Assembly (NCBI GenBank): GCA_003342815.1 | Contig: PTEX01000054.1 | Span: 3,385,139-3,449,138 of the forward strand | DNA from: Eudromia elegans | Lineage: Eukaryota; Chordata; Aves; Tinamiformes; Tinamidae | DNA length: 64,000 nucleotides | Direction: 5' to 3' | Shown: one piece after another, positions 11,001-22,745 of the stretch | How positions within the stretch are numbered: position 1 is the stretch's first letter | How the letters are laid out: the number at the start of each line of letters is the position of its first letter | Position numbers and translations under genes: made by a program | Notes under the pieces: generated by a model | The model's input: the letters and a program-made list of their open reading frames with translations, nothing else | What the model was told of the DNA's origin: nothing | Database searches by the model: none

Positions 11001-13816
11001 GCGGCTCAAAGAAATAACAGCAGCACAGTCATGGCAGGCAGCATCTTTGGTGGAGCTGGTTTCACTCCGTAGCATTTTGCCCCGATTCACAGCACATGAT
11101 GTTGCCATTAACGCTGTAGAGCTTTTTGAAGGTCCATTAGTGTGTGTGAGGGATAAAGAAGCGACACGAGCACCCAGCTCTTCTGGAAAACACTCCAGCT
11201 GGGATGGTCCTTGAGCTCTCCCGCCTGAAAAGGGGACTTGGTGCAAGCCCTGCGTGTCCTGGGTGCTGCTGCCTGCGTCGGTAGAAGCAGCATTTGCTCT
11301 GCAGGCCGTGCTGGCATCGGGGATGCTCCCAGGTCCTTGCAGCAGCCCCAGCGCTGGCTCTTCAATGTAGGCAGCACGTGGGTGCCTGAAGGCACTGGGG
11401 TACTTACAGCCGGCAAAAGGAGTGTGGAGAGCGCCTGTGAATTGCCATTATTATTAATAATAATAGTAATGAAAAAGCTCCCAAAGATCAAGGACTTTCA
11501 AATTAATTATTCCTAGTAACAATTTACAGCATGAAAAGAGGCTGCTTAAACCAATAATAGGCTTCTAGTTCTTTCCTTATTAAATTAATTTTGTTTCAAA
11601 TCTTTGGCTTTTTTCGTATCTGTGCAAAATTTTTATAAATATTTAAAATAAGAATTAGAAAGGAAAGATTAAGGAGAGTAAGAGCAGCAGTGAGCCATTG
11701 GAGAAAGGAGTATGGAAAAGAAATAACTTATGAGACTTTGCAGGAGTTTTGAATAAATATCCTTTCATTTTTATGACTATTATAATTCTTTTTCAAGTAC
11801 TCTTAAGGCTGGATCCTGCATTTCTTGTGCATTTAAATCTCCCATTAACCTCAATGCTGCAATACTCAAAGGACCCAATCTTGCCTGCCTTGTGCTCAGT
11901 GGGACTCTGGATTTGTGAGGAATGGGAAATGGCACCTTTAGAATAATTGAGCCATCTTTTTATTCTGAAACAGATATTAGAGATCAAAGTTAATCAAATA
12001 CTTCTATATGAATTACGCTGCCTTAAAATATGATCGTTGCCTCGATTCAGCTGAACTGCAGATATATTTTACTACTGTCCATAAAGATAAATAATAATGG
12101 CTGGGGTCTCAGATGCTTAGTGAACTTGCCGTGAGCTCTTACTCCAGTGGCTCCTTTGAAATCACTGGCAAAACTCCTCAGAGCTTCAGAGAACCCAGGG
12201 AATGACTCCAGGGATTTAACAGAATTGGACTGGGAAGCATTTAGCATTATCATGATGTTTTGGGGGAGTTTCCCAGAATTTCTGGCTCCTAGAGGCATCT
12301 GTTTATGTGAGGCTGTTTATTTAAAGTTTATCACTTGGGAATGTGTGAACACCAAAGCAGCCCCAGATCATGCGAGATCTGCTCTAGCTGCTTTGTATGC
12401 TTCTTACTGTGACTCTCTTCATAAGGGAGTGATTTATACATGATTTTCCATTGTTGATATTTATACGTTTTAAAAAGTATCTTTTGAAAGAATTACTTAA
12501 ATGGGTCATCTGATTCTCATTGGGGAGTCTCTTTTCCTTCCTCACTCCAAGGAGGACGATGCTGTAGTTGCAAAGTGCATTGTACATTAAAACAAATTAT
12601 TTGTTTTATTACTTTTCCCCCCTTAAAGTGCTCAGCCTGCTGCTTTGAAACCCATGCTCACACATAAGAAAGCAGGGGCTGGGATGCTCAGCTCGCTTTT
12701 CTTGTCTGTAAGTAGTTTGTCAGTGCTCCACGTAACAGGACTTTTGTTCTCCCTTATACATGTGCCCTGAGGCCATGCAGTGAAGCTCCTGCAGTGCCTT
12801 TAAGGGGACATCTGGGCACATGTGGCTTTGTTCTTTTTGTCCTCTGAATTCAGGCAGCTCNTGGCCTTCCTGAGCGCAATGAAACCTCAGTGATATTTAA
12901 TATAAGAGACTATTTTCTTGCTCTCATTTGGGAATGTTATTACGAATCTTAGGTCCATTTCTTTTCCTCTTTGGTCACTCATTTAGGGAGGCTTCTCCTA
13001 ACAGAAATGCGATTAGCTCATTTAAAATTTTCTGCTTTTCTTTTGCCATGGGTGGCCTGTAGCTGTTAAATTTTTTTATGTTTATAGGGGATAATTTTCA
13101 GTAAGTGTACTAATCATTTCAACTTGAGCTTCTGAGCTAGTTGTTCTTTGTAGACTATATTGGTGGGAGGCCTTATGCAGCCTATTAGGTCTTGCCTGCT
13201 TTTCTGACTTGGTATAAAACTGCACAGTTAATACGTTTGCATTGCTTATACCAGGTGATGACAGCAGAATTGAATCATTATAACCTTTTCCTTCATGAAA
13301 ACGCTTGATGTCAAATTTAACAGTATGTATGAGGTCACTGTCAATATCATTCTGCATTTCCTTGTCTCTTCTAATCTGCTTCTAAAATTGCACTGGAAAA
13401 CAGGTGGCATTTGTAATCCACTTAACTCATCTCTGCACTGAGCAACCCAAACAGAGGTAATGAAATTAAACCTCTCTGTGGCCATTAGGGCAAATAATAA
13501 ATGGCTCTGACCTGACTAAGGAACATCATTGATCTGAACTGCTCAAGAGCACCAAAGGAGACAAAGTCCTTTAGAAGCAAAGGCCCCTTGAAGCTCCCCA
13601 GGGGACAAGAGAAGCCCTCTGAGAGCTGAAGCCTTTCCAGGTGAGCTGCGTGTTGGATCGCTGAGCCCTGCAGGTCACTGTGATGTAGATACACAGATCT
13701 TAATGCAGCTTCTTTCCATCCCCTTTAGTGTGGATAATGACCCCAGGAGTACTTAGTTTAAAGAGAAGTCACGTGAAAAAAGAGATTTGATCAAAGTGAA
13801 TGACATTAGCCTTCAG
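8025..13816. other. Unique non-coding block
   Basis: No gene or transposon is recognised. The stretch alternates between AT-rich parts (9.2-9.6, 10.6-10.75, 11.5-12.1 and 12.4-12.6 kb) and a GC-richer part at 11.16-11.42 kb where both strands happen to be open for 90-130 codons without recognisable protein. An octamer ATGCAAAT (POU-type site) occurs at 9717-9724. The AT-rich stretch at about 11960-12090 contains several TAAT/ATTA cores and looks like possible conserved non-coding DNA, but this cannot be decided from one sequence. One ambiguous base is at 12861. Confidence 0.65.
9116..9133. repeat. Poly(A) tract, 18 nt
   Basis: A run of 18 A following TATTTGC. The 400 bases upstream carry an open frame (8757-8987) with no known similarity, and no AATAAA precedes the run, so a processed retrocopy is not supported. 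Confidence 0.85.
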
Positions 13817-14049
13817 TTGGCACAAAATGAAATTCAGGAAGTTCCATTTCTATGTAAGAGACTTTTCTGTTGTGAGAGTGATGGGATGCTGGGGACAGGT
13901 TGCACAGCAATGGTGAAGTGTCCATCCTTGGAAAGAGCCAAATTGCACATGGTGCTAAGTGGCCTGCTTGGGATAACCCTGCTTTGAGAAGTCATTTGGA
14001 CTGGGCAGTCTCCAGATACCCCTTCCAACTTCAGGGATTCTCTGGAATT
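13817..14049 (+). mobile_element. Very old CR1 LINE 3' tail
   Basis: A heavily diverged CR1 3' end in + orientation. In order it retains TTGGCACAAAATGAAATTCA (cf. 'gggcacaaactgaaatacag'), GAAGTTCCATTTCTATGTAA, a TTTTCTGTTGTGAGAGTGAT block, GACAGGTTGCACAGCAATGG, then GTGTCCATCCTTGGAAAGA, and finally TTTGGACTGGGCAGTCTCCA with CCCCTTCCAACTTCAGGGAT. The terminal octamer is reduced to GATTCTCTGGAATTA. The number of mismatches marks it as one of the oldest elements here. Boundaries are approximate. Confidence 0.78.
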
Positions 14050-17000
14050 ACAGGAGAGGGAACTGAGGAGGCAGGAGACCCCCTTGTTAACCCTTTAATG
14101 AATGTGAGGCCAAGCAGGGCTTGGAGAGACTGAAGGATTTTAGTCTTTTTCAGGCTTGGTCAAGCTTGGGAGCAGAAAGGGGGCGTTGGAGGCAAGTGAG
14201 CAAGTTCAGGATTTCCGTCTGTCTGGAGAAGGATGCCTCTCCTCTCGTGCTTGTATGTGACTCCAGATGTGGGTGCAATATAGAGCCTGGGTTAATTAGC
14301 CTGGGCAATTGCGCTTATAAAAAATGCATGTGTGGTCTGTGCATTCCTGCTCTTAGAAGTGAGCCTGGGCTGCTACAGCTCCTGTTTAAGGGAAAAGAAA
14401 GGGGCAGAAAAGGAACATGATGGTCTTCCTGAGTCACCCAGCAGCACACATTCATTCCAGGCACATACTGCATCAGCAGGTGGTATTATTTACTGACCAA
14501 GGACCATTAGTCAGCATGGCAAGCTATGGGCATTGCAATCCGGAAAGAACTAATAATCAAGTCTTCCCTGACTGTCCTGCTCCTCTTTTTAATTTATTGT
14601 TCACTGTAGGTGTAGGAGATTGAAATTACAGTGATTAAAAATGAGCAGAGAGAAACTTTCAGCAAAGCAGTTTGACAGCCTTGAGAAATACCCAGCTCTG
14701 CCAGGAAGAAGTCTGAAATCAGCTGATTCTGCACCTGAAACGTTGCCAGCGCCTGGCCCTGCTGGTGTGCAGTGTGTGGGTGGGTGGACAATGAAGGGGA
14801 GGCAACAGCCAGTGTCTCAGCAAATACATAGGTAGATAAATGCACAGTGAACCAGAAGTGAAGCATTACTGCAACCATGCAAGCCGTGTTAAAATTCTTT
14901 CTTGGATTGTCAGCAGAGATTAATGACCTCAAAAACTAAAAAGAATGGGATTTTTTCTAGCAAGTTATTTAAAAAAGCTATGACTTCATACCAGATACAT
15001 AATTCCTCATAAAATTTCACAGGAATTAGAGCTACCAGTTCAATATAAAATTAACAACTATAGAAAGAAAAGGTGTAGTGCAAGTGCTTGGAGGCGAGTC
15101 CTTGCTCAGATGCCTTCAGCAGGGACCAGGTGAGTAATAAGGGCTCTGCTCAGCTTATGACCAAGAGCTTTGGGTTCCTTGCAGGACTGACGTGACAGTT
15201 GGGCCATGCATGTGGTGTGTGTGGCCTCTCTGTAGCAGAGACTCATTCTGCATGCTGCGCATGCAACTATATGATATTACTCTGTAACTAAGCCTAAGTC
15301 CTCCCATTAATCTCCAGTTTAGAATTCATGATGACAAATCTTATTTAAGAGCCTATGTAAATTTTAGCATTAATCATTCTCTAGCACTTTGGCTTAAATA
15401 TGGCTGATGCCTGTGATGCCTCACCTCAGGACTGTGCTACGATATATTGTTTGATTTCTTTTATCATGACCATTTGTCTTGCTGTGTCACAGAGCACTGT
15501 CTCTGAACGCACACGAGCGAACAGGAATGATTGCAGAGTTAATTCTTTACCATGTGACTGCAGAATGACAAGTTTCATTTGCCAGTGTTTAAAAAGCTTG
15601 ATAATACTTTAAAATGCATTAATTGTTGTAAGGTCAGATACAACTTGTCACGTCTTGATACAGGATTGTTCTGAGACTGGGCATTAAGCTGTTACTGATG
15701 TCCCATTTGACAGTTGTCCTACAGGACAAGAGAACAAATAAGAAATAAAATTTGAGACATTTTGGTTTTTGCAGTTTTTATGCTAATGGTTTCAACTGTT
15801 TCTGTTTTGAATTGGCAAAGCTTTTCCAGTGCTGGGGAAGCATCTTGTTCCCCAGCTTCCGCTCTCTTATTCTTCCAAGAACTGCCTTGGTCTTGACATA
15901 GCGAAGTGGCACCTGCCATCTCTTGCTGATGACATCTCAACATTGATTAAACAGAACACTAATCATCGTGGCATGTTCTGTCCTGCTGTCCTTATTTGCT
16001 GTACGTTGCAAATTCCGATATAAAACGCTGTCTCTTAATTTCTTCCATTGCCAGTGTTGCTTAGGTTCCTGGATTCCTCAAATCCAGCTGTGAAGGACAA
16101 TTTTGTCTGAGCATGAATTACTTTTAATTTCTGGGTTTTAATTAGGTGGTTAATTGCTTATGACTGTATTGTATCATTAGTGACATTTCAATTTTTGAGA
16201 TAATTACACAAGTATGTGAAGCTAAAGAATTATCCTCTACAGTTCTGCAAGTCTTGCTGTTGTTGTAATGCAGATGTGAAAAAGAGCCTCATAATTCTGA
16301 ACACTTCATTTTCCATACGTTAAATAACCATTGATTGTTTAGTGGAGTTACCTAATATTTCCAGAGGGGCACACTGTAATGTAAAATGAATTGTGTCTTG
16401 TGTGTAGCTCTACTTCAGCAGACATAGTGAACATGTGCTGAATTTATTTATCTGTGGTCTGTATTTTTAGTTTAGCTTCATGGAATGTTATTGGCTAAAT
16501 GACATTATCTGTGAGATGCCTGGGACCGCATAGCAGCATGTATGAAAGTATAAATCATCGAAATAAAAGCATCTCCCCAAGCCATAATCATTCCAGATAG
16601 TGTTAAAATGAATCAATGAGTTGAAGTTCCAACCTGAACCCAGGTGGAGTTGAGAGCTCTGTCCTGATGTTTGTTTCATCCTGCCTTCCAGCTGCTTCCC
16701 GGTCTTCTGGAGTTCCACTCGGAGCAAGGTGCTGTGATGGGTACAGAAGTGAAACTCATGTCTAGGTACACTGCATCTCAGGTGGGGACACTCATGAGAA
16801 TATTTATTTGACAGCATAGTTGTAAATTTTAAAAAAAAAAAAATCCTAGCCAACCTTCTTGGTGATTAATTCCTTATAGAGCTTGTTTATTTTCTTGGTT
16901 AGCAATGACTGTCTCCTTAAAGAGTACCTTTTACAGTGGGTGCTGCAGCCACAAAATTGTTGGAGGGAGTGATATTTTAAGCCATTCTGTTGACAAATGT

Positions 17001-20000
17001 CAGCAACGTTGGATTTTACGTTGTGTCAAATCTAATGAAAAATGACGTTGGTGAAGAGAGGACTTAGGAATATCTCACCATAGGAAGGAGTTCAAGTTTT
17101 GGTTGCAGAACAGCCTTGAAAAGAGAGAGATGCTATAAGAAACCAGATTTCATTACTTTGTTGCTCACTGAAAAGATTTTGAAGTTATTTTACATCTCTG
17201 AATTCAATGTATTCTGTAATTAAATGTTGGATTGACATTCTGGAGTGAAAATAAATAACCTTGGAGACTGAAAAAGGCCCTTGCTGTAACTACACTGTAT
17301 TTCCAATGTGGTCCTGTGGGTCTACCTCAAAATACTGCTTTGGAGTATTTAAATTTACTCTGTCTGCTTAAGATAATCACCAAATAGTTGTTGTACCTGC
17401 CAGGTTGAGGCATGGGGGGGAATGACAATTCTCCCTAAATGGGCCTTCAGAAAGCAGCTGGATGCCAAGAACTTGTGGCTTAGGCTGTGTGTGAATCCAT
17501 AACCCTGAATATAATGACTGTGTTGTCGATATTTGTTTTTAATTCGGTGTCTCTTGGGAAATGAGCAATTCAGCTTGCTACGTTCTTGAGCTTTGCCTAA
17601 TTAAACCCCTGAAGAAATACAGCGAAATACTTTCATGTTTGTTTTTACCCCTTTCTTCCCCTTTGGTATTTATGCANTAACAGACTCTGAAAAGATTTGG
17701 TGCTGTCGTGTACTCTAATGAGTGATGTGAGTTAAATGTCATCAAAACCAGTGGATTTAACAGCTTTCCCTGCATTATGAAGGTGGAGTACTTATAAGCT
17801 GACCCTCAAAACAGGAATGTGTGAACAAGGGAGTTTTCCTTATCTACCTGATGGAGCTTAAGGGAGCAAAGACACGGACATGACTTTTGATTTTGATATT
17901 CTGATCACTAAATCTTTTTGGTTCCTGCTGTGTTATGGGAAGTGCATTTGTATCTTCAGGATTATGGGCCTTGAGAGTCTCCTTGACCCATAGTAATCCT
18001 AAAGAAGTGTGATCTGTTGCATGGAAAGCTCTGGCTGCTGCACACCAGCCTGCTGAACTTTGGCTCATCTTCTTTCTCCAAAGCATCAGGGCTCGGTAGG
18101 GTGATGCATGGGAGCTGAGGTGAATGTACAGAGCTGTAGCTACAGCCTTGCATTGATGGTCTCAATCTTGGGGCTATGACTTCTATGAGCTGGAGAGCAC
18201 AAGCTGACCCCAACAACCGCCTCATCCAGAAGGGGCTGCTTCTATAGATCCCCTGATAATATCGGAGATGTCTTTCATTTTTCTGGTTGCTTTTACAGTC
18301 CATAAGCTATTAATTGCAAATTGGGTTCTTCTTAAAAGCAGTGTTCTTTGTAGAAATATGTTTAATATTCAGTTGTACCATCTGTTTAGTGTTTATGCCT
18401 TGCTCTGCTGTGCATATTGAGCATTGCGTAGGCTTTAGTGAAGAGAGGGACAGTCTGAAGTGCAGGGTAACAGTGAGAGCAGAGCAGAAGTGCAATCTGC
18501 ATGAATGCCAGCCTGTGATTTTTCCCCTTAATCATATAAATATGATGGTGAGTTTGTCACAAGACTTTGAGTCTGAAACCATGCCTGGTTCTTCTCTTTC
18601 ATGGTTAATTTGTCCCCTTTGATTTTCATAACAAATTTTCCTGTTCTGACTATGATGCTTGGAGTGCCAATATGCCAGTTGGCAGACCTGAGGTAAGACT
18701 GCAAAAACAGGTTTTACCCAGTGATCTTGCATTGATATGTCTGTTGTTTTATCATTTCTGAAGCTGAATTTGGAGTAATTTCTCATGGTGTGTGTATGGC
18801 AGAACAAGCCTTGATTTCAATTGCAGTATCTGAGTTCTGTACAAGCCATTTTGGTGTCTCAAAGGTCAGAAAAAGCCTTTGGAGATCTGGGAATGCAGGA
18901 AATAAGCTTGAATGGTGCATTCTACATGACTGAAATGTTTGATACTGACCTTGAGTTGCAGTTACCTGCACAGTGGGGACTGCAAATTGGGTAAACTGAG
19001 CCCAAGCCATGATAGAGCCTGGTACAAGTCCTAAGTGTAACCAAGTGGCAAATGGGTTTGACCATTTTCAGTGAACTGTCAACACAGAGTCTGCAAGCAA
19101 GAGTTATTTGTGAATAATTTTGTGTAAGGATTACATACCAGACTTCCACAAAATGTTCAAAGAGAGATGAAAGGTGAAATACAGCAAATAAATTATTCAT
19201 AACAAATTATTCACTAAGCCCTATTCATCATGGAGATGAGACAGAATTATTGACTGGACATGGAAACAAAATTTCATTTCAGAGAGATGATATTAAAATA
19301 CCGGTGTGTTAGTGTAATTATGCTGTGACTGCGAAGACTTTACTATTCTGCAGTAAAATATGCCTTGGGTACTGCTGCAAGATTGATATTCTCCAGGGCG
19401 AGTGCACAGGATTTTCCCTCTAGCAACCTAATAGAATTTAGGTACCTTATTGATCTGCTTCCATCCTGAGACAAATTTTTGTTTATCTCCTTTGCTGCAA
19501 AGCTACTTGTAGGCAAATGCTGTGCCCAGCTGGGCTGGATGAGGAGTGGGTAAAGTGGAGATGCGCGTGGGTGGGTATTAGCCACTCTTCCTTATTGTTG
19601 GGAGATGATCCGAGATGTCCTAATTGCTTTTGTGATGGGAGAAAGGGCCTATGCTGTCCTTATGCGAGGCATTTGTAGCATGTTTGAGGCCTGGTGTGTG
19701 TATATCTGCACTAGTATGTGAAAAATGCCAAATTTTACCAGCAGCTTAGACCATATTTCCATTTACGACTGTATCTCCAGTCCAGCTTTCATAGACACTA
19801 TCAGAGGAACTAAATAAAAGCTGTAAACGAGTAGTCACCTTTGTTAGGCTCAGGGATGTTTTCTTACCTAACTCTTTGACTTTTCAAAAGTTTAACTCCT
19901 GATTTGCAGCTTAAGCTACAGAATGAATGATTTCCAAGTCTCCTGTAGCTTGCACATGACTTAGTGATGTGCTACTAATGCTCTGTGTCCCGTTAAAGGT

Positions 20001-22591
20001 GCCTTTATGTTAGGAGCTGTATTTGTACTTAAAAACCCTTGTGTTTCCTTGGGCTGTACTGCATAACATCGTCATTTTTTCAGTCTGTGGCTCTTAACAC
20101 TGCAGGCCTGCCTCATTAGTGGTGAATTGAGGCATTTTGTGCTTAAAATACTCCTTCCTTCCCTCTGTCGTCTTTGTATGCCTCTGTTGTGATCTCCTTG
20201 GTGCAAGAATTGTTCCTGTCTGTGCAGGTAGCAGCTACTGCATGGAAGATATTCTGTAAACAGAGCCCGTGGGCTTGCTGAAGGATTCGACTGTTCTTCC
20301 TTTAAACTCATGGCCCTGGGGAGTAAATACGAGCTAAAATAAATGGATTGCTTGATGTTAGCACAACAAATGCGGGGCTTGATTCAATATAAACAGTTCA
20401 CTGTTTCGGATCAGGTTTTGACAACCCTTTAGTACTTTCCTGCCCCTTTTAGGTGTCCTGGGCTTATTTTCCAAGCCACATAATGGGGCTGCTGTGAGTT
20501 TGTTGCAGATGAGCACACGTTGGTTTGTACTGGGATGGCCAATTTGTTCCGCCCCAGTTACCGTTGTTGGCCTAAAAGCAAGATGGGGTCACATGCAGCT
20601 TCTGATAGTGCTGCACTCGCTGTAGCCTTGGCTTCTGTTATGGAATTGCTTTCTCTTGCTACTTATAGACAGTCTTTCAGCAAAAAGGGAGGCTTTTCCA
20701 AATGCTAATAAAAGCATTAGTGCTCCATCATCATCATCTTGCAGAAAACAATGTCTAGATCAATCTATCTCCTTCTAAATCTAGAGAAACAAAATTTAAA
20801 CTCATTTGCCAAGGCCAAATGTCAATCATAAGAAAAAATCTATATGAAATTTTAATTGCAAGATGTTCAGTGCAAATTTAATGAGTGAAATAAGAGATCT
20901 GAGAATTCAGGCATGCTCAGCTCATGCATAATGTTGACTTAAATTGGCTCTCTAGAGGTGCAGGGAATTGCGTTTTTAGAATTTACACACTGATAGAGCA
21001 AATGTACTGGGCCCTGTAGGTTAAGGTCATAAATCAGAATCATTTAACTGCCTTTGAGTGATTGCTACAGACTATAATGGTTGGGAGAACTGGCTTCAGC
21101 TACAAGTGATTACTCTGCTTGGATTATTGAAATGCTACTCAATATTCATAAATCAGTGATCATTAATCCCCCAAATAGTTCCTGTCAGCTTTCTAAATAA
21201 ATTTCCTACTGGCTAATTGAGATTGAAGGAGACTAGCATGCACTGCTTCAGAATTAGGACAAATGAGCTGCTTTGCCTACCTCAGATCAGAAACACATCC
21301 GTGGGGGAAAGGGGACGGTGCCGAGTATGTACGTGGCAGCTACACTTGTCACATTTAGACTGTTGACAGGAGAAGCCTTTCTAGCAGGTTTTGCCCTTGT
21401 GAGTTACAACGATGATAAAACCTTTTTCTGTTGTGATGCGAGTCCCTCGTCATGGTCTTTCCAGCAACAGTTGGAAAAAAGGAAATCATAGCGTTGGGAT
21501 TGGGATGTAACTCAAATGTTTAGCTCCGTGGGTGTTTTTAGCTTAGTTTAATTTTCTTTACCTCTGTTACTGCTCGTACCTGACAGATGATCAATTACTA
21601 ATATTGTTATTAATTAAATATCTCTGCTGCTGTGCGGTTGGAGAGTGTGCAGTATATTTAGCATTTCTGGACTGTTCCCATTAATTGGCTCCCTTCTCTC
21701 CCCTGTTCCCCTGAAAAAATAAGGGGAAAAAAACCCAGGCACGATATTTATTAGAAATGCTATAGGTAAATGATAATTCTAGGTACCAGCACAAGTGTCA
21801 CCGTGCTCTACAATATCAAGTCACTGAAGAAAGCAGAAAGGCTGGTGCCCTGTTGTAATTATCTCAGAATATCTCTCGTTAATAGGATTTGTGAGGAGAT
21901 GAGCTGGAGAGGCAGGATTTTATTATTTTCCTAATTTTTTAATGCAGTGCTTAAATCACTCTGACTATCAAGTCTCCTTTCATATCAGGACCACCAGAGC
22001 TTTAGGCAAGAAGCTAATTGTATCAAAAAGCCATATTTAAATGGGCAAAGAAGAAGCATTTTTGCAACATGTACACAAGGATTAGGCAGCACACTTAGAA
22101 ATGCTGCCGTGGCATCTCCTTGCAGTGCTGTCAACATTGACACAGATGTTAACATAATCTGTAATGGAAACTAGGTCCATATTTAAAGTTGAGGATGTGA
22201 GGAAGGAATATGAGAAAAATATATGGAGGAAAAACCCTTTTTTTTGCCTCTGTCTTATTTCTGTTACCTTTGAAACAGAAGCCAGCAGCAGCCTCCTCCC
22301 GTTGGCAGCATTGGCCACAGGAGAAGGGCCAGCACATTGTGGAGCGAGTACACGTTGACTCGACATCAGCTACGCATGGAAATAAGCTTTTAAATCCAAG
22401 TAATCAAAAATACAATTCCTTGTGCGGTGAACATTTCTTCTTACAACTGACGCCTTCGTGCAGTATGTTTATATTTTCTAGTCCATCATTACTTAATTAC
22501 TTTGCTTAGAGTTATGGTTTGGTTAGTGATAAAGTGTAAATACTCCTGTAATCTCTCTTAAGCTCCTTGAGGCAGGGAATGACAAGTGTGT
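14050..22591. other. Unique non-coding block with AT-rich, homeodomain-core-rich stretches
   Basis: No gene or transposon is recognised. Frames are short and contradictory; the longest is 121 codons, at 16488-16853 on the minus strand. The stretch 20890-21270 and again 21580-21700 is AT-rich but not low-complexity, with many TAAT/ATTA cores and few CpG. This composition is common in conserved enhancers near developmental genes, though it is not specific. A donor CAG|gtgagt at about 15130 lacks a good upstream acceptor. One ambiguous base lies at 17677. Confidence 0.65.
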
Positions 22592-22745
22592 TCGGATCAC
22601 AGCCGCCTCTGCGTTGGCTTTTGGGAAGTGCCGCTTCCCCGGCACCATGAGCGGTGCGGCTTTGGAGAGATGGAGCCTCTTGAGACACCTTGTGCTGGGA
22701 AGAAGTGTGAATTTATTGCTCTGGAGAACAATAATTACAAATTAA
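22592..22745 (+). other. Small CpG cluster followed by a 32-codon frame in good start context
   Basis: Between 22592 and 22661 seven CpG pairs occur in about 70 bases, within otherwise CpG-poor sequence. At 22647 an ATG in the context GGCACCATGA begins a frame that ends at 22745: 32 residues, MSGAALERWSLLRHLVLGRS followed by VNLLLWRTIITN. There is no similarity I recognise. The frame has no donor site before its stop, so it would be a complete micro-frame rather than a first coding exon. It may be chance, with the CpG cluster being the real signal. Confidence 0.2.

Noticed and set aside
11108-11491. GC-richer segment as a coding exon
   Set aside because: Both strands are open but neither encodes a known protein, CpG is not enriched, and no convincing splice pair borders the segment.
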